46,742 nucleotides of DNA from a virus. The notes under the pieces are model-generated. The model was not told the origin of the DNA and searched no databases. It worked only from the letters and a program-made list of their open reading frames with translations. The stretch's first letter is position 1, and each line of letters opens with the position of its first letter. The stretch is from positions 1-46,742 of IMG/VR virus record IMGVR_UViG_3300022602_000160, one strand, 5' to 3'. Made by a program: the position numbers and the translations under genes. Of the stretch, positions 24,093 through 30,979 are shown piece by piece.

Positions 24093-24719
24093 TTATGCTG
24101 TATATGTAAAGGCACCGTGAGAGATACCGTTTCCAAATGGGGACATTGCTGTTACGTCTACAAGACCAGTAACTGCGTATGCAGGAGTTGTTGCTATAAT
24201 TTCTGTGGAATTTACTAAATTAAAAGTGGCTATTACACCACCAAACTTTACTGTAAATACTTCAGTGAAATTAGCACCGGTGATTACAACAGATGTACCG
24301 CCAGCTTTTGAACCGACATTTGGCGTTACATTATAAATATACGGATTCAATGTCATTGGAGAAGGAACAACGTTGCTGTTCTTGTTTAGATCTCCAGTAC
24401 CATTGGCATAGGTGCCGTCTGTACCCTCAATAAAAATATCATTTTGGGCTGTGAATCCGTTTTCTGTTTGAATGTTGTTGCCGCCGATCGGACCAGTTGC
24501 TACTGATACGTCAGGGCGAGGAAAACGTAATGCTATGTTTTCAGTTTGAAGCGCTGGTAAGCGCCATGGATCGAAATTATCTAGGTCGTCTTTACATACC
24601 CGCATCCCTGGAAAATTAGGGTCGGGCATTAAGTCTACATAGGCAAACTTTCTGTTGCAGCGATCGCACACCGCAACAGAAAGAACTGAATTGCCACGAG
24701 TATCTAGATAAACAGGCAT
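24093..24719 (-). CDS. Virion protein with Cys cluster and IPT/TIG Ig-like domain
   Basis: A 208-residue protein. The N terminus carries C18-D-R-C21 and C42 (VCKDD), like a small metal-binding knuckle with only three Cys. Residues ~120-208 are an IPT/TIG domain: YIYNVTPNVGSKAGGTSVVI, TGANFTEVFTVKFGG and a TTPAYAVTGLVDVTA strand pattern. TIG domains on capsids or tails are surface decorations that help to adhere to carbohydrate. It comes between a structural gene and fibre 1. Start 24719 follows an AAGG site. Domain call is good; role is inferred. Confidence 0.78.
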   Translation of the reverse strand: MPVYLDTRGNSVLSVAVCDRCNRKFAYVDLMPDPNFPGMRVCKDDLDNFDPWRLPALQTENIALRFPRPDVSVATGPIGGNNIQTENGFTAQNDIFIEGTDGTYANGTGDLNKNSNVVPSPMTLNPYIYNVTPNVGSKAGGTSVVITGANFTEVFTVKFGGVIATFNLVNSTEIIATTPAYAVTGLVDVTAMSPFGNGISHGAFTYTA

Positions 24720-24728
24720 TTAATTGCC

Positions 24729-25520
24729 TTAAGCAGACTGACCGTCATTCTTGATCAAAACACCTACAAGGTTTTGAGAGCAGATTAATGGGCCACCAAC
24801 GCTTGATTTATACAAATATTGAATATCTGTTTTTTCTGTAATCTTACGTGGCATTTGCTCATAATTAATTTCAATTTGTTGTACAAAAGTTTGCTCTTGA
24901 ACAATTTTTTGAGCGCCAGATACGTTATCATTAAACTGAACTTCAAAGTTAATCCAAGCACTGCTTGTAAATCCAATGTTAGCAGTTTTGTAAGAACGTA
25001 AAATATACAAAGTATAACCAGCGGGGACAGTGTAGATACTTGCTTGGTTAACACCTAAACCGGCGTTAATTTGAGCAAGTAATGTTGTGCCTTGTTTGAA
25101 CGTAATATTACCTACGTTAACACCATTGGTAACACCAACGTTATTAATACGTAAATAAGAGTTTACAGATGTTACGTTTGTTGTACCATTAAGAGCAATA
25201 ACTTCACTGATTGGTGCAAAGTTTGCATCTAAACCTTGAATTTGTACTTTTAATGCTGACGTATCAGATGTTGAAGAACTTACAATAGTTAATTGAGCTG
25301 CAGAAGCTGGAAATGGATATAATCCGCCGCTTTGAGTTAAACCTTCCCAAAGTGGTCCAAATGCTGTGTTAGATACACTTGTTGAATATCCATAAAGCAA
25401 AAATGGAGAATGTCCAGCAATTTGACCACGAGATACTTGAAGTTCAAATGGCTCATATGCACCCTGTACGGATACAGAAGGCATAGCCGCTGGGCGTAAA
25501 TTTGTTACTAAACTTGACAT
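24729..25520 (-). CDS. Virion structural protein
   Basis: A 263-residue beta-rich protein starting MSSLVTNLRPAAMPSVSVQG, with AAGGAAATTAATT as ribosome-binding site. Composition is Ser/Thr/Asn/Gly with many Val/Ile strands and a C-terminal QQIEINYEQMPRKITEKTD segment. No catalytic or membrane features. It lies two genes after the capsid gene and before the TIG protein and fibres. It might be a tail-shaft or capsid-decorating protein; no family is recognised. Confidence 0.7.
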   Translation of the reverse strand: MSSLVTNLRPAAMPSVSVQGAYEPFELQVSRGQIAGHSPFLLYGYSTSVSNTAFGPLWEGLTQSGGLYPFPASAAQLTIVSSSTSDTSALKVQIQGLDANFAPISEVIALNGTTNVTSVNSYLRINNVGVTNGVNVGNITFKQGTTLLAQINAGLGVNQASIYTVPAGYTLYILRSYKTANIGFTSSAWINFEVQFNDNVSGAQKIVQEQTFVQQIEINYEQMPRKITEKTDIQYLYKSSVGGPLICSQNLVGVLIKNDGQSA

Positions 25521-25572
25521 AATTAATTTCCTTAAAAGTTAACAAGGGGGATTACTCCCCCGAGGCAATTAA

Positions 25573-26103
25573 TTAGCTGTTAGTATAACCTTGGCCAACG
25601 TTAATGATTGAACCATCAAAGTTACGCGCTGTGTAATCAACAGTGAATGTACCTGCTAATGTTCCAGTTACGCCAGAGATTGTGCCCATTGTAAACACTA
25701 AAGTAGCGTCGCTTGTTCCTATGTTAGCTAAGAAGCTAATTGCTGCAGAAGTAGCTGCAGGAGCAAAAGAAACAACACCGTTAGCTGTTGTTGGTGTAAT
25801 TGTACCTAAAGTTGTAGAACCAGAGCTAACAGTGATAACACCGCCAGTGATTGCTGAAGGTGCGCTAGTTTCAAAAAATTTAATATTTCCGATAATTGCG
25901 CCAGCTGGTAAAACAACGCTATCCACAGTTGTAGATTGGCTACCAATACCATAAGTAGTGATAACGCCAGCTGATGGAGTTGCTGTAAATTGAACTTGTT
26001 GGGTTGCTACTACGGCACCTGAGTTATCTGGGGCAATAGTACCATTGTTTGTTGGGTTATTGTATTTGTAAACGCGTACTGGTTGATTAAATGTTACTGA
26101 CAT
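25573..26103 (-). CDS. Virion structural protein, Ig-like/beta sandwich character
   Basis: A 176-residue protein, Thr/Ala/Gly/Val-rich and virtually free of Lys and Glu clusters, with alternating strands (VQFTATPSAGVITTYGIG, SGSTTLGTITPTTANG, GTFTVDYTARNFDG). It resembles head-decoration or Ig-like virion proteins. ATG 26103 has TAGGAAAAATCAA upstream and is the first gene after late promoter B, about 95 bp downstream of it. Family not recognised. Confidence 0.68.
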   Translation of the reverse strand: MSVTFNQPVRVYKYNNPTNNGTIAPDNSGAVVATQQVQFTATPSAGVITTYGIGSQSTTVDSVVLPAGAIIGNIKFFETSAPSAITGGVITVSSGSTTLGTITPTTANGVVSFAPAATSAAISFLANIGTSDATLVFTMGTISGVTGTLAGTFTVDYTARNFDGSIINVGQGYTNS

Positions 26104-26199
26104 TTGATTTTTCCTATCAAGAGTTTATAGCCCCACTCAGTCGCTTGATCGTAGCCCCGGGAAGTGACGGGACCCTGTTGGGGGCGAATCTTCCTATAA

Positions 26200-26235
26200 C
26201 TACTTATGCAACTTTTAAGCAAAAATCGCCCTAAA
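26200..26235 (-). promoter_or_regulatory. Putative phage late promoter B
   Basis: Minus strand reads TTTAGGGC, 17 bp, TGCATAAGTAG. It lies directly downstream of the capsid-gene terminator and ~95 bp before ATG 26103. The transcript would have a GC-rich leader with inverted segments (26135-26185). It would drive the post-capsid structural and fibre operon. Confidence 0.7.
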
Positions 26236-26239
26236 TAAC

Positions 26240-26268
26240 AAAAAAGCCACCTTGTGGGTGGCTTTTTT
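26240..26268. terminator. Strong intrinsic terminator after the capsid gene
   Basis: A6-GCCACC, 5-nt loop, GGTGGC-T6: a perfect 12-bp inverted repeat with a T tract on either strand. It lies 21-49 bp downstream of the capsid stop codon (minus strand) and would end the head-gene mRNA. Confidence 0.92.
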
Positions 26269-26288
26269 GACTTACTGCAAGGTTTGGA

Positions 26289-27206
26289 TTACAAACCAGC
26301 TGTACCGAAAATGTTACGCGCATCGTGCCAACCAGTAGCATAACGCTCTGTAGCCTTGTAACGCATAGAGTCAGTCTCAAAATCGCCCTCCATAGATTTC
26401 TCTAGGTTGCGACGGTTAACTAACATTAAACCATTTTCTGCATCAGTTTGAACCCACCAAGCTTTGCTAGAAGACAAACGTGTAACCACGTGTGTGCCTT
26501 TTGGCAACATGCCGGTTGATTTGATTGGGTTCAAATCGTTGTCAGCAGTACCTGAACGCAATACAGACTTAAGAATAACTTCAGCTTGGAATTCCAAAGC
26601 TGGAGGTACTACTAGCTGTTCTGCTTTCAAGCGGATACGCTTACCGTTGTTGTCGATAGCTGAGCGAATTTGAATCAACATCTGTTCAACAGAAGTTTGG
26701 CTCAAAGAAGCAGCTGTAGACAATTGGTTAGAGTATGATCCACCGTTAGCGATTGGGTGAGCTGTGTTGATCAATGTAACGCCGTCGCCACCGATATAAC
26801 CTGGAGTGAAAGCAAAGTTCAAAATGTTTGCACATAATGTTTCTTTAGTTTCAATCATAGATTGAGCTAAGTGTTTAGCGAAAGTGCTACCGATACGGAT
26901 ATGATCACCGTCTTCCATCAATACTTTGGTCAAAGCATATGCTAAGCCATAGATTTGATAGATAAAGCGAGTGATATATAATGTACCACCTTGATCGTAG
27001 CTAACTGGAGTACCGTCAGGCATCGCAGGAGCTGCGTTCATACCATAAAGCATTACTTCTTCATGGTAGTTACGTGGAATACCTTGGATCTGTTCTACAA
27101 ACCCTTTCCACTCATCATCGCGTTGTTCATAAACGCCATCAAAGACTTCGTTGATAATCGGTTCGACTACCGCACGAAAGTCTGTACTACGCATTGGGGT
27201 TGCCAT
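26289..27206 (-). CDS. Putative major capsid protein (HK97-fold candidate)
   Basis: A 305-residue protein. Size, a unique strong terminator right after it, a strong AAAGGA ribosome-binding site, and place after portal and scaffold all fit the major capsid protein. It starts with a helical arm (RSTDFRAVVEPIINEVFDGVYEQRDDEW), then a central part with GIPRNYHEEVMLYGMNAAPA and YITRFIYQIYGLAYALTKVLME (spine-helix-like), FTPGYIGGDGVTLINTAHP, and a C-terminal SKAWWVQTDAENGLMLVNR ... YATGWHDARNIFGTAGL. The pattern resembles Mu-head/HK97-fold major head proteins in environmental phages. Fold is inferred; the structural role is well supported by context. Confidence 0.85.
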   Translation of the reverse strand: MATPMRSTDFRAVVEPIINEVFDGVYEQRDDEWKGFVEQIQGIPRNYHEEVMLYGMNAAPAMPDGTPVSYDQGGTLYITRFIYQIYGLAYALTKVLMEDGDHIRIGSTFAKHLAQSMIETKETLCANILNFAFTPGYIGGDGVTLINTAHPIANGGSYSNQLSTAASLSQTSVEQMLIQIRSAIDNNGKRIRLKAEQLVVPPALEFQAEVILKSVLRSGTADNDLNPIKSTGMLPKGTHVVTRLSSSKAWWVQTDAENGLMLVNRRNLEKSMEGDFETDSMRYKATERYATGWHDARNIFGTAGL

Positions 27207-27222
27207 TGCTTATCCTTTCGTA

Positions 27223-27888
27223 TTAAACTGAAACAGACGCGGCAGCGAATGTGTTATTAGAGATCTGAACTTGAACGATTGTGTAAGCATCGCCCCAAGC
27301 ATTGGTATTACCAGCTGGGTATGCTACTTCACGTCCCAATCCAACTACGCGAACTTGACCTTGGTTACCAGATCCAACAGCTGTTGCAAGCAACGCACAT
27401 GTTGAGAAACCAGCACCACCGTTACCGATAGCATAGCCATCTGCAACTGTATAGTTAGTTGTTGTGTCGAAATTGTATTCAGTACCAACAGCAGCAGCAG
27501 TTGCTGATCCGTTAATTTGAGCTTCGTATACGAGTGCTGGGTCAGAGAAGATCCAGAAAACGATGTTTGTAGAAGCATCAAGAGTTAACTTAGAAGCATA
27601 CTTAGCTACTGAGCGACGACCGTCAGAGTTTGTGTACTCTACACCGTCAAATACGCCATAAACTTTGCCGCTAGAAGCAGTTTGGTTAGCGATTGTTAAT
27701 TGGCCAGAAGTAGTGATCGCTACAGGTTGATATTGCCAGAAAGACTGGCCAGAGCTCAAGCTGTAAGGAGCGCTGTAACCTGATACACCAGTTACATAGG
27801 TATTTGTACCTACGAATGGTACCGCACGGTCAAGACCGCTTGGGTGGTATGCAGGCTTCAGACCAAAGGGTTGAAATGTTGCGGACAT
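27223..27888 (-). CDS. Virion protein, probable capsid decoration
   Basis: A 221-residue protein, Ala/Thr/Ser/Gly/Val-rich and beta-type (SYVGTN-like turns, YVTGVSGYSAPYSLSSG; NGSATAAAVGTEYNFDTT). It starts MSATFQPFGLKPAYHPSG, reminiscent of small head proteins encoded next to the capsid gene. ATG 27888 has AAAGGAAAATAA upstream. It lies immediately before the capsid gene, suggesting expression in similar amounts. Head decoration or stabilisation is likely from location; family not identified. Confidence 0.7.
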   Translation of the reverse strand: MSATFQPFGLKPAYHPSGLDRAVPFVGTNTYVTGVSGYSAPYSLSSGQSFWQYQPVAITTSGQLTIANQTASSGKVYGVFDGVEYTNSDGRRSVAKYASKLTLDASTNIVFWIFSDPALVYEAQINGSATAAAVGTEYNFDTTTNYTVADGYAIGNGGAGFSTCALLATAVGSGNQGQVRVVGLGREVAYPAGNTNAWGDAYTIVQVQISNNTFAAASVSV

Positions 27889-27922
27889 TTATTTTCCTTT
27901 GTTGTTATTTTGAAGAATGTTA

Positions 27923-28477
27923 TTAAAAACGAACATTAGCGTTCGCTTTGGCGGTTTCCTTTTCCATTTCCAAAATACCACCTTCAAGAATTGATCTACC
28001 ACCTTTGCCTTCTTGAGCTGTGCTCCGAACTTGCGCGGTGATATTACGTTGATGCTCTAGCGGATCCTCTAGATGCAACATCTTCATCACTTCTTGATAG
28101 ATTTCTTCTGGTAACTTGAAGAGAACCATTTCATTACAACTAACACAGCCTTCAAACTTGCCCGAGCTCATTTTGCCTAGTCCTTCAAAGCCTACACCTA
28201 ATTCCGAGGCTTTAACTGGCTCATAACCCAACGCCATACGTTTGTCGATACTGTCATAAGTGTTTGTGGTGGATAACCAACACAAATGGAACCCTGGAAT
28301 GACTCCAGGTTGCAAATCAGGTAATGCACTGTTTTGCCACTTATCTCGGAACGCAGCTACACGCTCCCGTTTTGCTACAGAGTCTGGATCACTTGCTTCA
28401 GACATGCGATCCACTGTTTGTTGTGCTCGATCGGCTAAGCGATCATCTAAGTCACGTTTAATTCTTGTATTTGCCAT
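27923..28477 (-). CDS. Conserved head-region protein with Cys pair
   Basis: A 184-residue protein. The N terminus is highly charged and helical (NTRIKRDLDDRLADRAQQTV...); the middle holds PGVIPGFHLCWLSTTNTYDSID, LGYEPVKASEL and GCVSCNEMVLFKLPEEIYQ with a C-x-x-C pair; the C terminus is charged. I recall such proteins beside capsid genes of environmental podoviruses, with no proven function. It starts 5 bp after the scaffold gene. A role in head assembly is likely. Confidence 0.7.
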   Translation of the reverse strand: MANTRIKRDLDDRLADRAQQTVDRMSEASDPDSVAKRERVAAFRDKWQNSALPDLQPGVIPGFHLCWLSTTNTYDSIDKRMALGYEPVKASELGVGFEGLGKMSSGKFEGCVSCNEMVLFKLPEEIYQEVMKMLHLEDPLEHQRNITAQVRSTAQEGKGGRSILEGGILEMEKETAKANANVRF

Positions 28478-28482
28478 GATAA

Positions 28483-29490
28483 TTATTCCTTGTTAGCGCG
28501 GTCATATTGTGCATATGCGCGGATCATTTTGTTTCGTTTTTCTACATCGTCCCATGCACCAGCATCTTTAATCGCTTGAACTCGATCACGGCTTAATGTG
28601 ATGGTTCCAGCTTTAGGGCTAGTTGTGTTTGCTACTCTACTTGATGGTGTAGGGTTAGCTCTCTTAGTGCTGTTACCGCCTTTTGATGTGTAGCGGTGCG
28701 GGAGTCTTGCAGATAAACGATTGTCCAACTCATCCCAATACTCAGGATCTGCTGGATCCCAACCATCGGCGGCTAAGTCTTGATCAATTACCTTGGCAAT
28801 TCTACTATCTGTATCTCTAGCTTGCGGATCATACCAAGAGTTCTTTTTTAACCACTTAGTAGCATTGAGTTGTACTTCAGATGCTGTTGGGTTAGGAACA
28901 TTTTGCTTTGGTGCTTTCGCAGCTTCGAGCTGTTGTTTCTTAAAGTGTTGAGCTTGATTGAGACGTTGTTTAGCGTCTGTTAATTGCTCTAAATAATCCA
29001 CTTGAGATGCTGCATCACCAACTTGAGCTGCCTGTAACATTTTCATCTTAGCGTACTCAACTCGAGTGGCTTCGTCTTCAATAGCCTTATCTAATTGAGC
29101 AAACTGGTACGATGTTGCTGTACTTTCAACTCTAGCTAAACGCTCTGCCAGTTCTGCATTACGTCTCTCAAGTGCTGTAATTTTGTTTTTAGCTGTAATA
29201 TCACGTTGCTTCTTAAGTTCTTTCTTAAGTTTACGCTCTTCACGTCTAGCTTCACGAATAGCTTCACGATCTTCAGATGTTTCGCCTTCATTAGGCTCTT
29301 CATCATCATCACCTTCTTCATCATCGTGATCATCTTCGTCGTCGTGATCTTCTTTTTCAGCTTTCTTTTCTTTCTTTTTCTTCTTGCCTTCGTACTCTTC
29401 ACCATCAATTTCTTCTGGTAAATCAACTTTAGCAACAAGACTTCCGTCTTCTAATTCCTTGACGGGAATATCTTTTTCATTATCTGCCAT
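28483..29490 (-). CDS. Capsid scaffolding protein (putative)
   Basis: A 335-residue very charged protein. Residues ~30-75 are an acidic/lysine block (runs of Asp, Glu and Lys); ~75-200 form long coiled-coil helices (EAIREARREERKLKKELKKQ..., ALERRNAELAERLARVE); the C terminus is basic and Ser/Thr-rich. This layout is typical of phage scaffolding proteins. It precedes the capsid gene and follows a co-chaperonin gene, as would be expected for a head-assembly module. No protease motif is visible, so removal of scaffold may be intact, as in P22. Confidence 0.78.
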   Translation of the reverse strand: MADNEKDIPVKELEDGSLVAKVDLPEEIDGEEYEGKKKKKEKKAEKEDHDDEDDHDDEEGDDDEEPNEGETSEDREAIREARREERKLKKELKKQRDITAKNKITALERRNAELAERLARVESTATSYQFAQLDKAIEDEATRVEYAKMKMLQAAQVGDAASQVDYLEQLTDAKQRLNQAQHFKKQQLEAAKAPKQNVPNPTASEVQLNATKWLKKNSWYDPQARDTDSRIAKVIDQDLAADGWDPADPEYWDELDNRLSARLPHRYTSKGGNSTKRANPTPSSRVANTTSPKAGTITLSRDRVQAIKDAGAWDDVEKRNKMIRAYAQYDRANKE

Positions 29491-29506
29491 ACTTTTCTTT
29501 CAAAAG

Positions 29507-29947
29507 TTAATCTACAAACGCTTTCATCTTCTGTGCGTGCTCGAATGATTTAATCTTAGAGATTATTTCACGTGCCATCAGTGTGATAAACACCACTGGA
29601 GCACCTTCATCATCGGGTTGCACAACAAAACGATCGCCACCGTATTTAATAGTTCTAACCAAGTCACCAACTTTTACCCAAGGACCTTCGGGCCATGGAG
29701 TTAGATCATCTGGGTTCTTATATGCCAAGGGTCCAATTTCTATGACCTTAGCTACGGTTTCGTTAAAGCGTAATGTTTGTTTGGTTTCATCAACTAAGAT
29801 GATACCGCCTTTACTTGTCAACTTTTCTCGGCGTAACTGCACCAATACTCTGTCTCCAAGGATTTCAGTTCCAGGGTCTACGTTAGGAAAGCACTCGGCT
29901 TCTGAACGCAAGTCTGGTTCGTCTTGCTTATTAAAATCAATTGGCAT
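29507..29947 (-). CDS. GroES-like co-chaperonin (Cpn10 family)
   Basis: A 146-residue protein. ILGDRVLVQLRREKLTSKGG (residues ~29-48) is the typical Cpn10 start with the mobile-loop region (TSKGGIILVDETKQ) that binds GroEL; VAKVIEIGPLAYKN and VKVGDLVRTIKYGGDRFVV complete the beta-barrel. Like T4 gp31, it could replace host GroES to fold a large capsid protein. It lies immediately before the scaffold and capsid genes. ATG 29947 follows AAGGAG. It has an acidic N-terminal extension of about 25 residues and a C-terminal tail. The family call is firm; the client is inferred. Confidence 0.9.
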   Translation of the reverse strand: MPIDFNKQDEPDLRSEAECFPNVDPGTEILGDRVLVQLRREKLTSKGGIILVDETKQTLRFNETVAKVIEIGPLAYKNPDDLTPWPEGPWVKVGDLVRTIKYGGDRFVVQPDDEGAPVVFITLMAREIISKIKSFEHAQKMKAFVD

Positions 29948-29977
29948 ACGCCAATGCTCCTTGCGTTATACAACGCT

Positions 29978-30166
29978 TTAGTTTTCATCATCCTCAGTTA
30001 AGAGGGCTTCTAGAATCGAAAAGGCTTGCTTTAAACCATCTCGATTACCCAGTACTCTTTGATAATCATCAAAGGTGTGGATATTGGAACCTGAAGCTAG
30101 AACTTCGGTTGTTTCTCTATCCGCTTCTTTCAAGCGGCTTATATACTCTGATATTATGTCCCTCAT
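29978..30166 (-). CDS. Small acidic protein directly behind late promoter C
   Basis: A 62-residue protein (MRDIISEYISRLKEADRETTEVL...FSILEALLTEDDEN), helical and acidic. Its ATG is only 4 nt from the TGCATAAGTAG box and no ribosome-binding site is seen, so a nearly leaderless mRNA is possible. It precedes the GroES-like gene by 30 bp. Function not recognised. Confidence 0.65.
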   Translation of the reverse strand: MRDIISEYISRLKEADRETTEVLASGSNIHTFDDYQRVLGNRDGLKQAFSILEALLTEDDEN

Positions 30167-30170
30167 ATTA

Positions 30171-30206
30171 CTACTTATGCATAAAGGCGGAAAAATCCGC
30201 CCTAGA
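30171..30206 (-). promoter_or_regulatory. Putative phage late promoter C
   Basis: Minus strand reads TTCTAGGGC then 17 bp then TGCATAAGTAG; it deviates at one T of the upstream box. The box overlaps the stop codon of the HNH gene. The 17-bp spacer holds GGCGGA-TTTT-TCCGCC, a hairpin with a short U tail. It would drive the GroES-scaffold-capsid operon. Confidence 0.7.
30186..30201 (-). terminator. Hairpin inside late promoter C
   Basis: A perfect 6-bp GC-rich stem (GGCGGA/TCCGCC) with a 4-nt T loop, immediately followed on the minus strand by TTTA. The short U tract makes it a weak or partial terminator for the HNH mRNA. Confidence 0.45.
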
Positions 30207-30723
30207 ACCTATTGCCTTTTTGAACATTTGCTTTTTTAGAAAGTATCTGTAAATTCCAAGGTACATGTAACCCTCGAACTTGTTTACCTTTTAATGGAAC
30301 AATATGGTCTACTTCTTGTTTCCAAGGGAATACTTTTTCAAGTTCTTTTGCCATAGTATAAAATTCTTCAATCTCTTTTAATTGCTCATTTGTAAGCCAT
30401 TTAGGAGTTGCTTGAAGTTTTGTTGATCTTCTTTTTGCTGTGTACGCCGCAACTTTTTCAGGATTATCTATTTGCCATTGTTTTGTGACTGCTTTAGCTT
30501 TTTCTCTATTTGCTTCTCTATAATATTCAAAATATTCTTTATTATCTTTTTGTCTTTTTTCTTTTTTAGCAACAGCTTCTGCAAACATATCTGCTTGCAT
30601 CCATTTTTCTTCACGTTGCCCATTTTTCAAACAAGTTTCTCGATACCCCCAAAACACTTTGCCGTCTTCACGGACATACCCGTGTTTAAATGGTTTTTTT
30701 GTTTTGGGGTTTAATCTTTTCAT
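30202..30723 (-). CDS. HNH endonuclease (putative homing nuclease)
   Basis: A 173-residue protein. The HNH motif is near the C terminus: VDHIVPL (D-H, residues ~142-148), then HVPWNLQILSKKANVQKGN with both conserved Asn. Residues 20-120 are Lys/Glu-rich helix. The first 45 residues (MKRLNPKTKKPFKHGY...) match the start of the 84-residue protein at 37407-37661, so they form a shared module, perhaps DNA-binding. It has no evident ribosome-binding site, sits between structural genes and looks like an inserted free-standing homing gene. Confidence 0.88.
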   Translation of the reverse strand: MKRLNPKTKKPFKHGYVREDGKVFWGYRETCLKNGQREEKWMQADMFAEAVAKKEKRQKDNKEYFEYYREANREKAKAVTKQWQIDNPEKVAAYTAKRRSTKLQATPKWLTNEQLKEIEEFYTMAKELEKVFPWKQEVDHIVPLKGKQVRGLHVPWNLQILSKKANVQKGNRF

Positions 30724-30751
30724 AAGTGTTTGATTTTAAAAGAAATTTTCT

Positions 30752-30979
30752 TCAATAAAAATTGCCACCGCCAATTTCATTAAGGTTTTTATCTGGACCA
30801 ACTTTAGGTGATTTAGCCATCTTATTTTGATTTAAAACTGCGTTGTTAGCACGCTTAGAACCAGAGGCTCCTTTATCGATGCTTGTTTCACCAGGACCGC
30901 CAGCGTAGCCAGGAGTGCCAGTCATTTTGTATGCTTTGCGAAAACCTAATTGGTCTTCCGCTGATTTTTTGTTTGCCAT
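30752..30979 (-). CDS. Small basic Gly/Lys/Asn-rich protein after the portal
   Basis: A 75-residue protein (MANKKSAEDQLGFRKAYKMTG ... GGGNFY). Start 30979 overlaps the portal stop (TAATG). It is hydrophilic, likely disordered, with TPGYAGGPGE and IGGGNFY motifs. No known family. Likely a small head component because of tight coupling to the portal. Confidence 0.68.
   Translation of the reverse strand: MANKKSAEDQLGFRKAYKMTGTPGYAGGPGETSIDKGASGSKRANNAVLNQNKMAKSPKVGPDKNLNEIGGGNFY

Larger units (their letters stand above)
26104..26288. other. Intergenic region between capsid and post-capsid operons
   Basis: This 185-bp gap has a strong bidirectional terminator, late promoter B and a GC-rich leader (26130-26190) with the local inverted pairs CCCCGGGAAGTGACGGGACC and GCCCC/GGGGC. 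No coding frame is present. It separates the capsid mRNA from the fibre mRNA, allowing independent expression levels. Confidence 0.7.
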
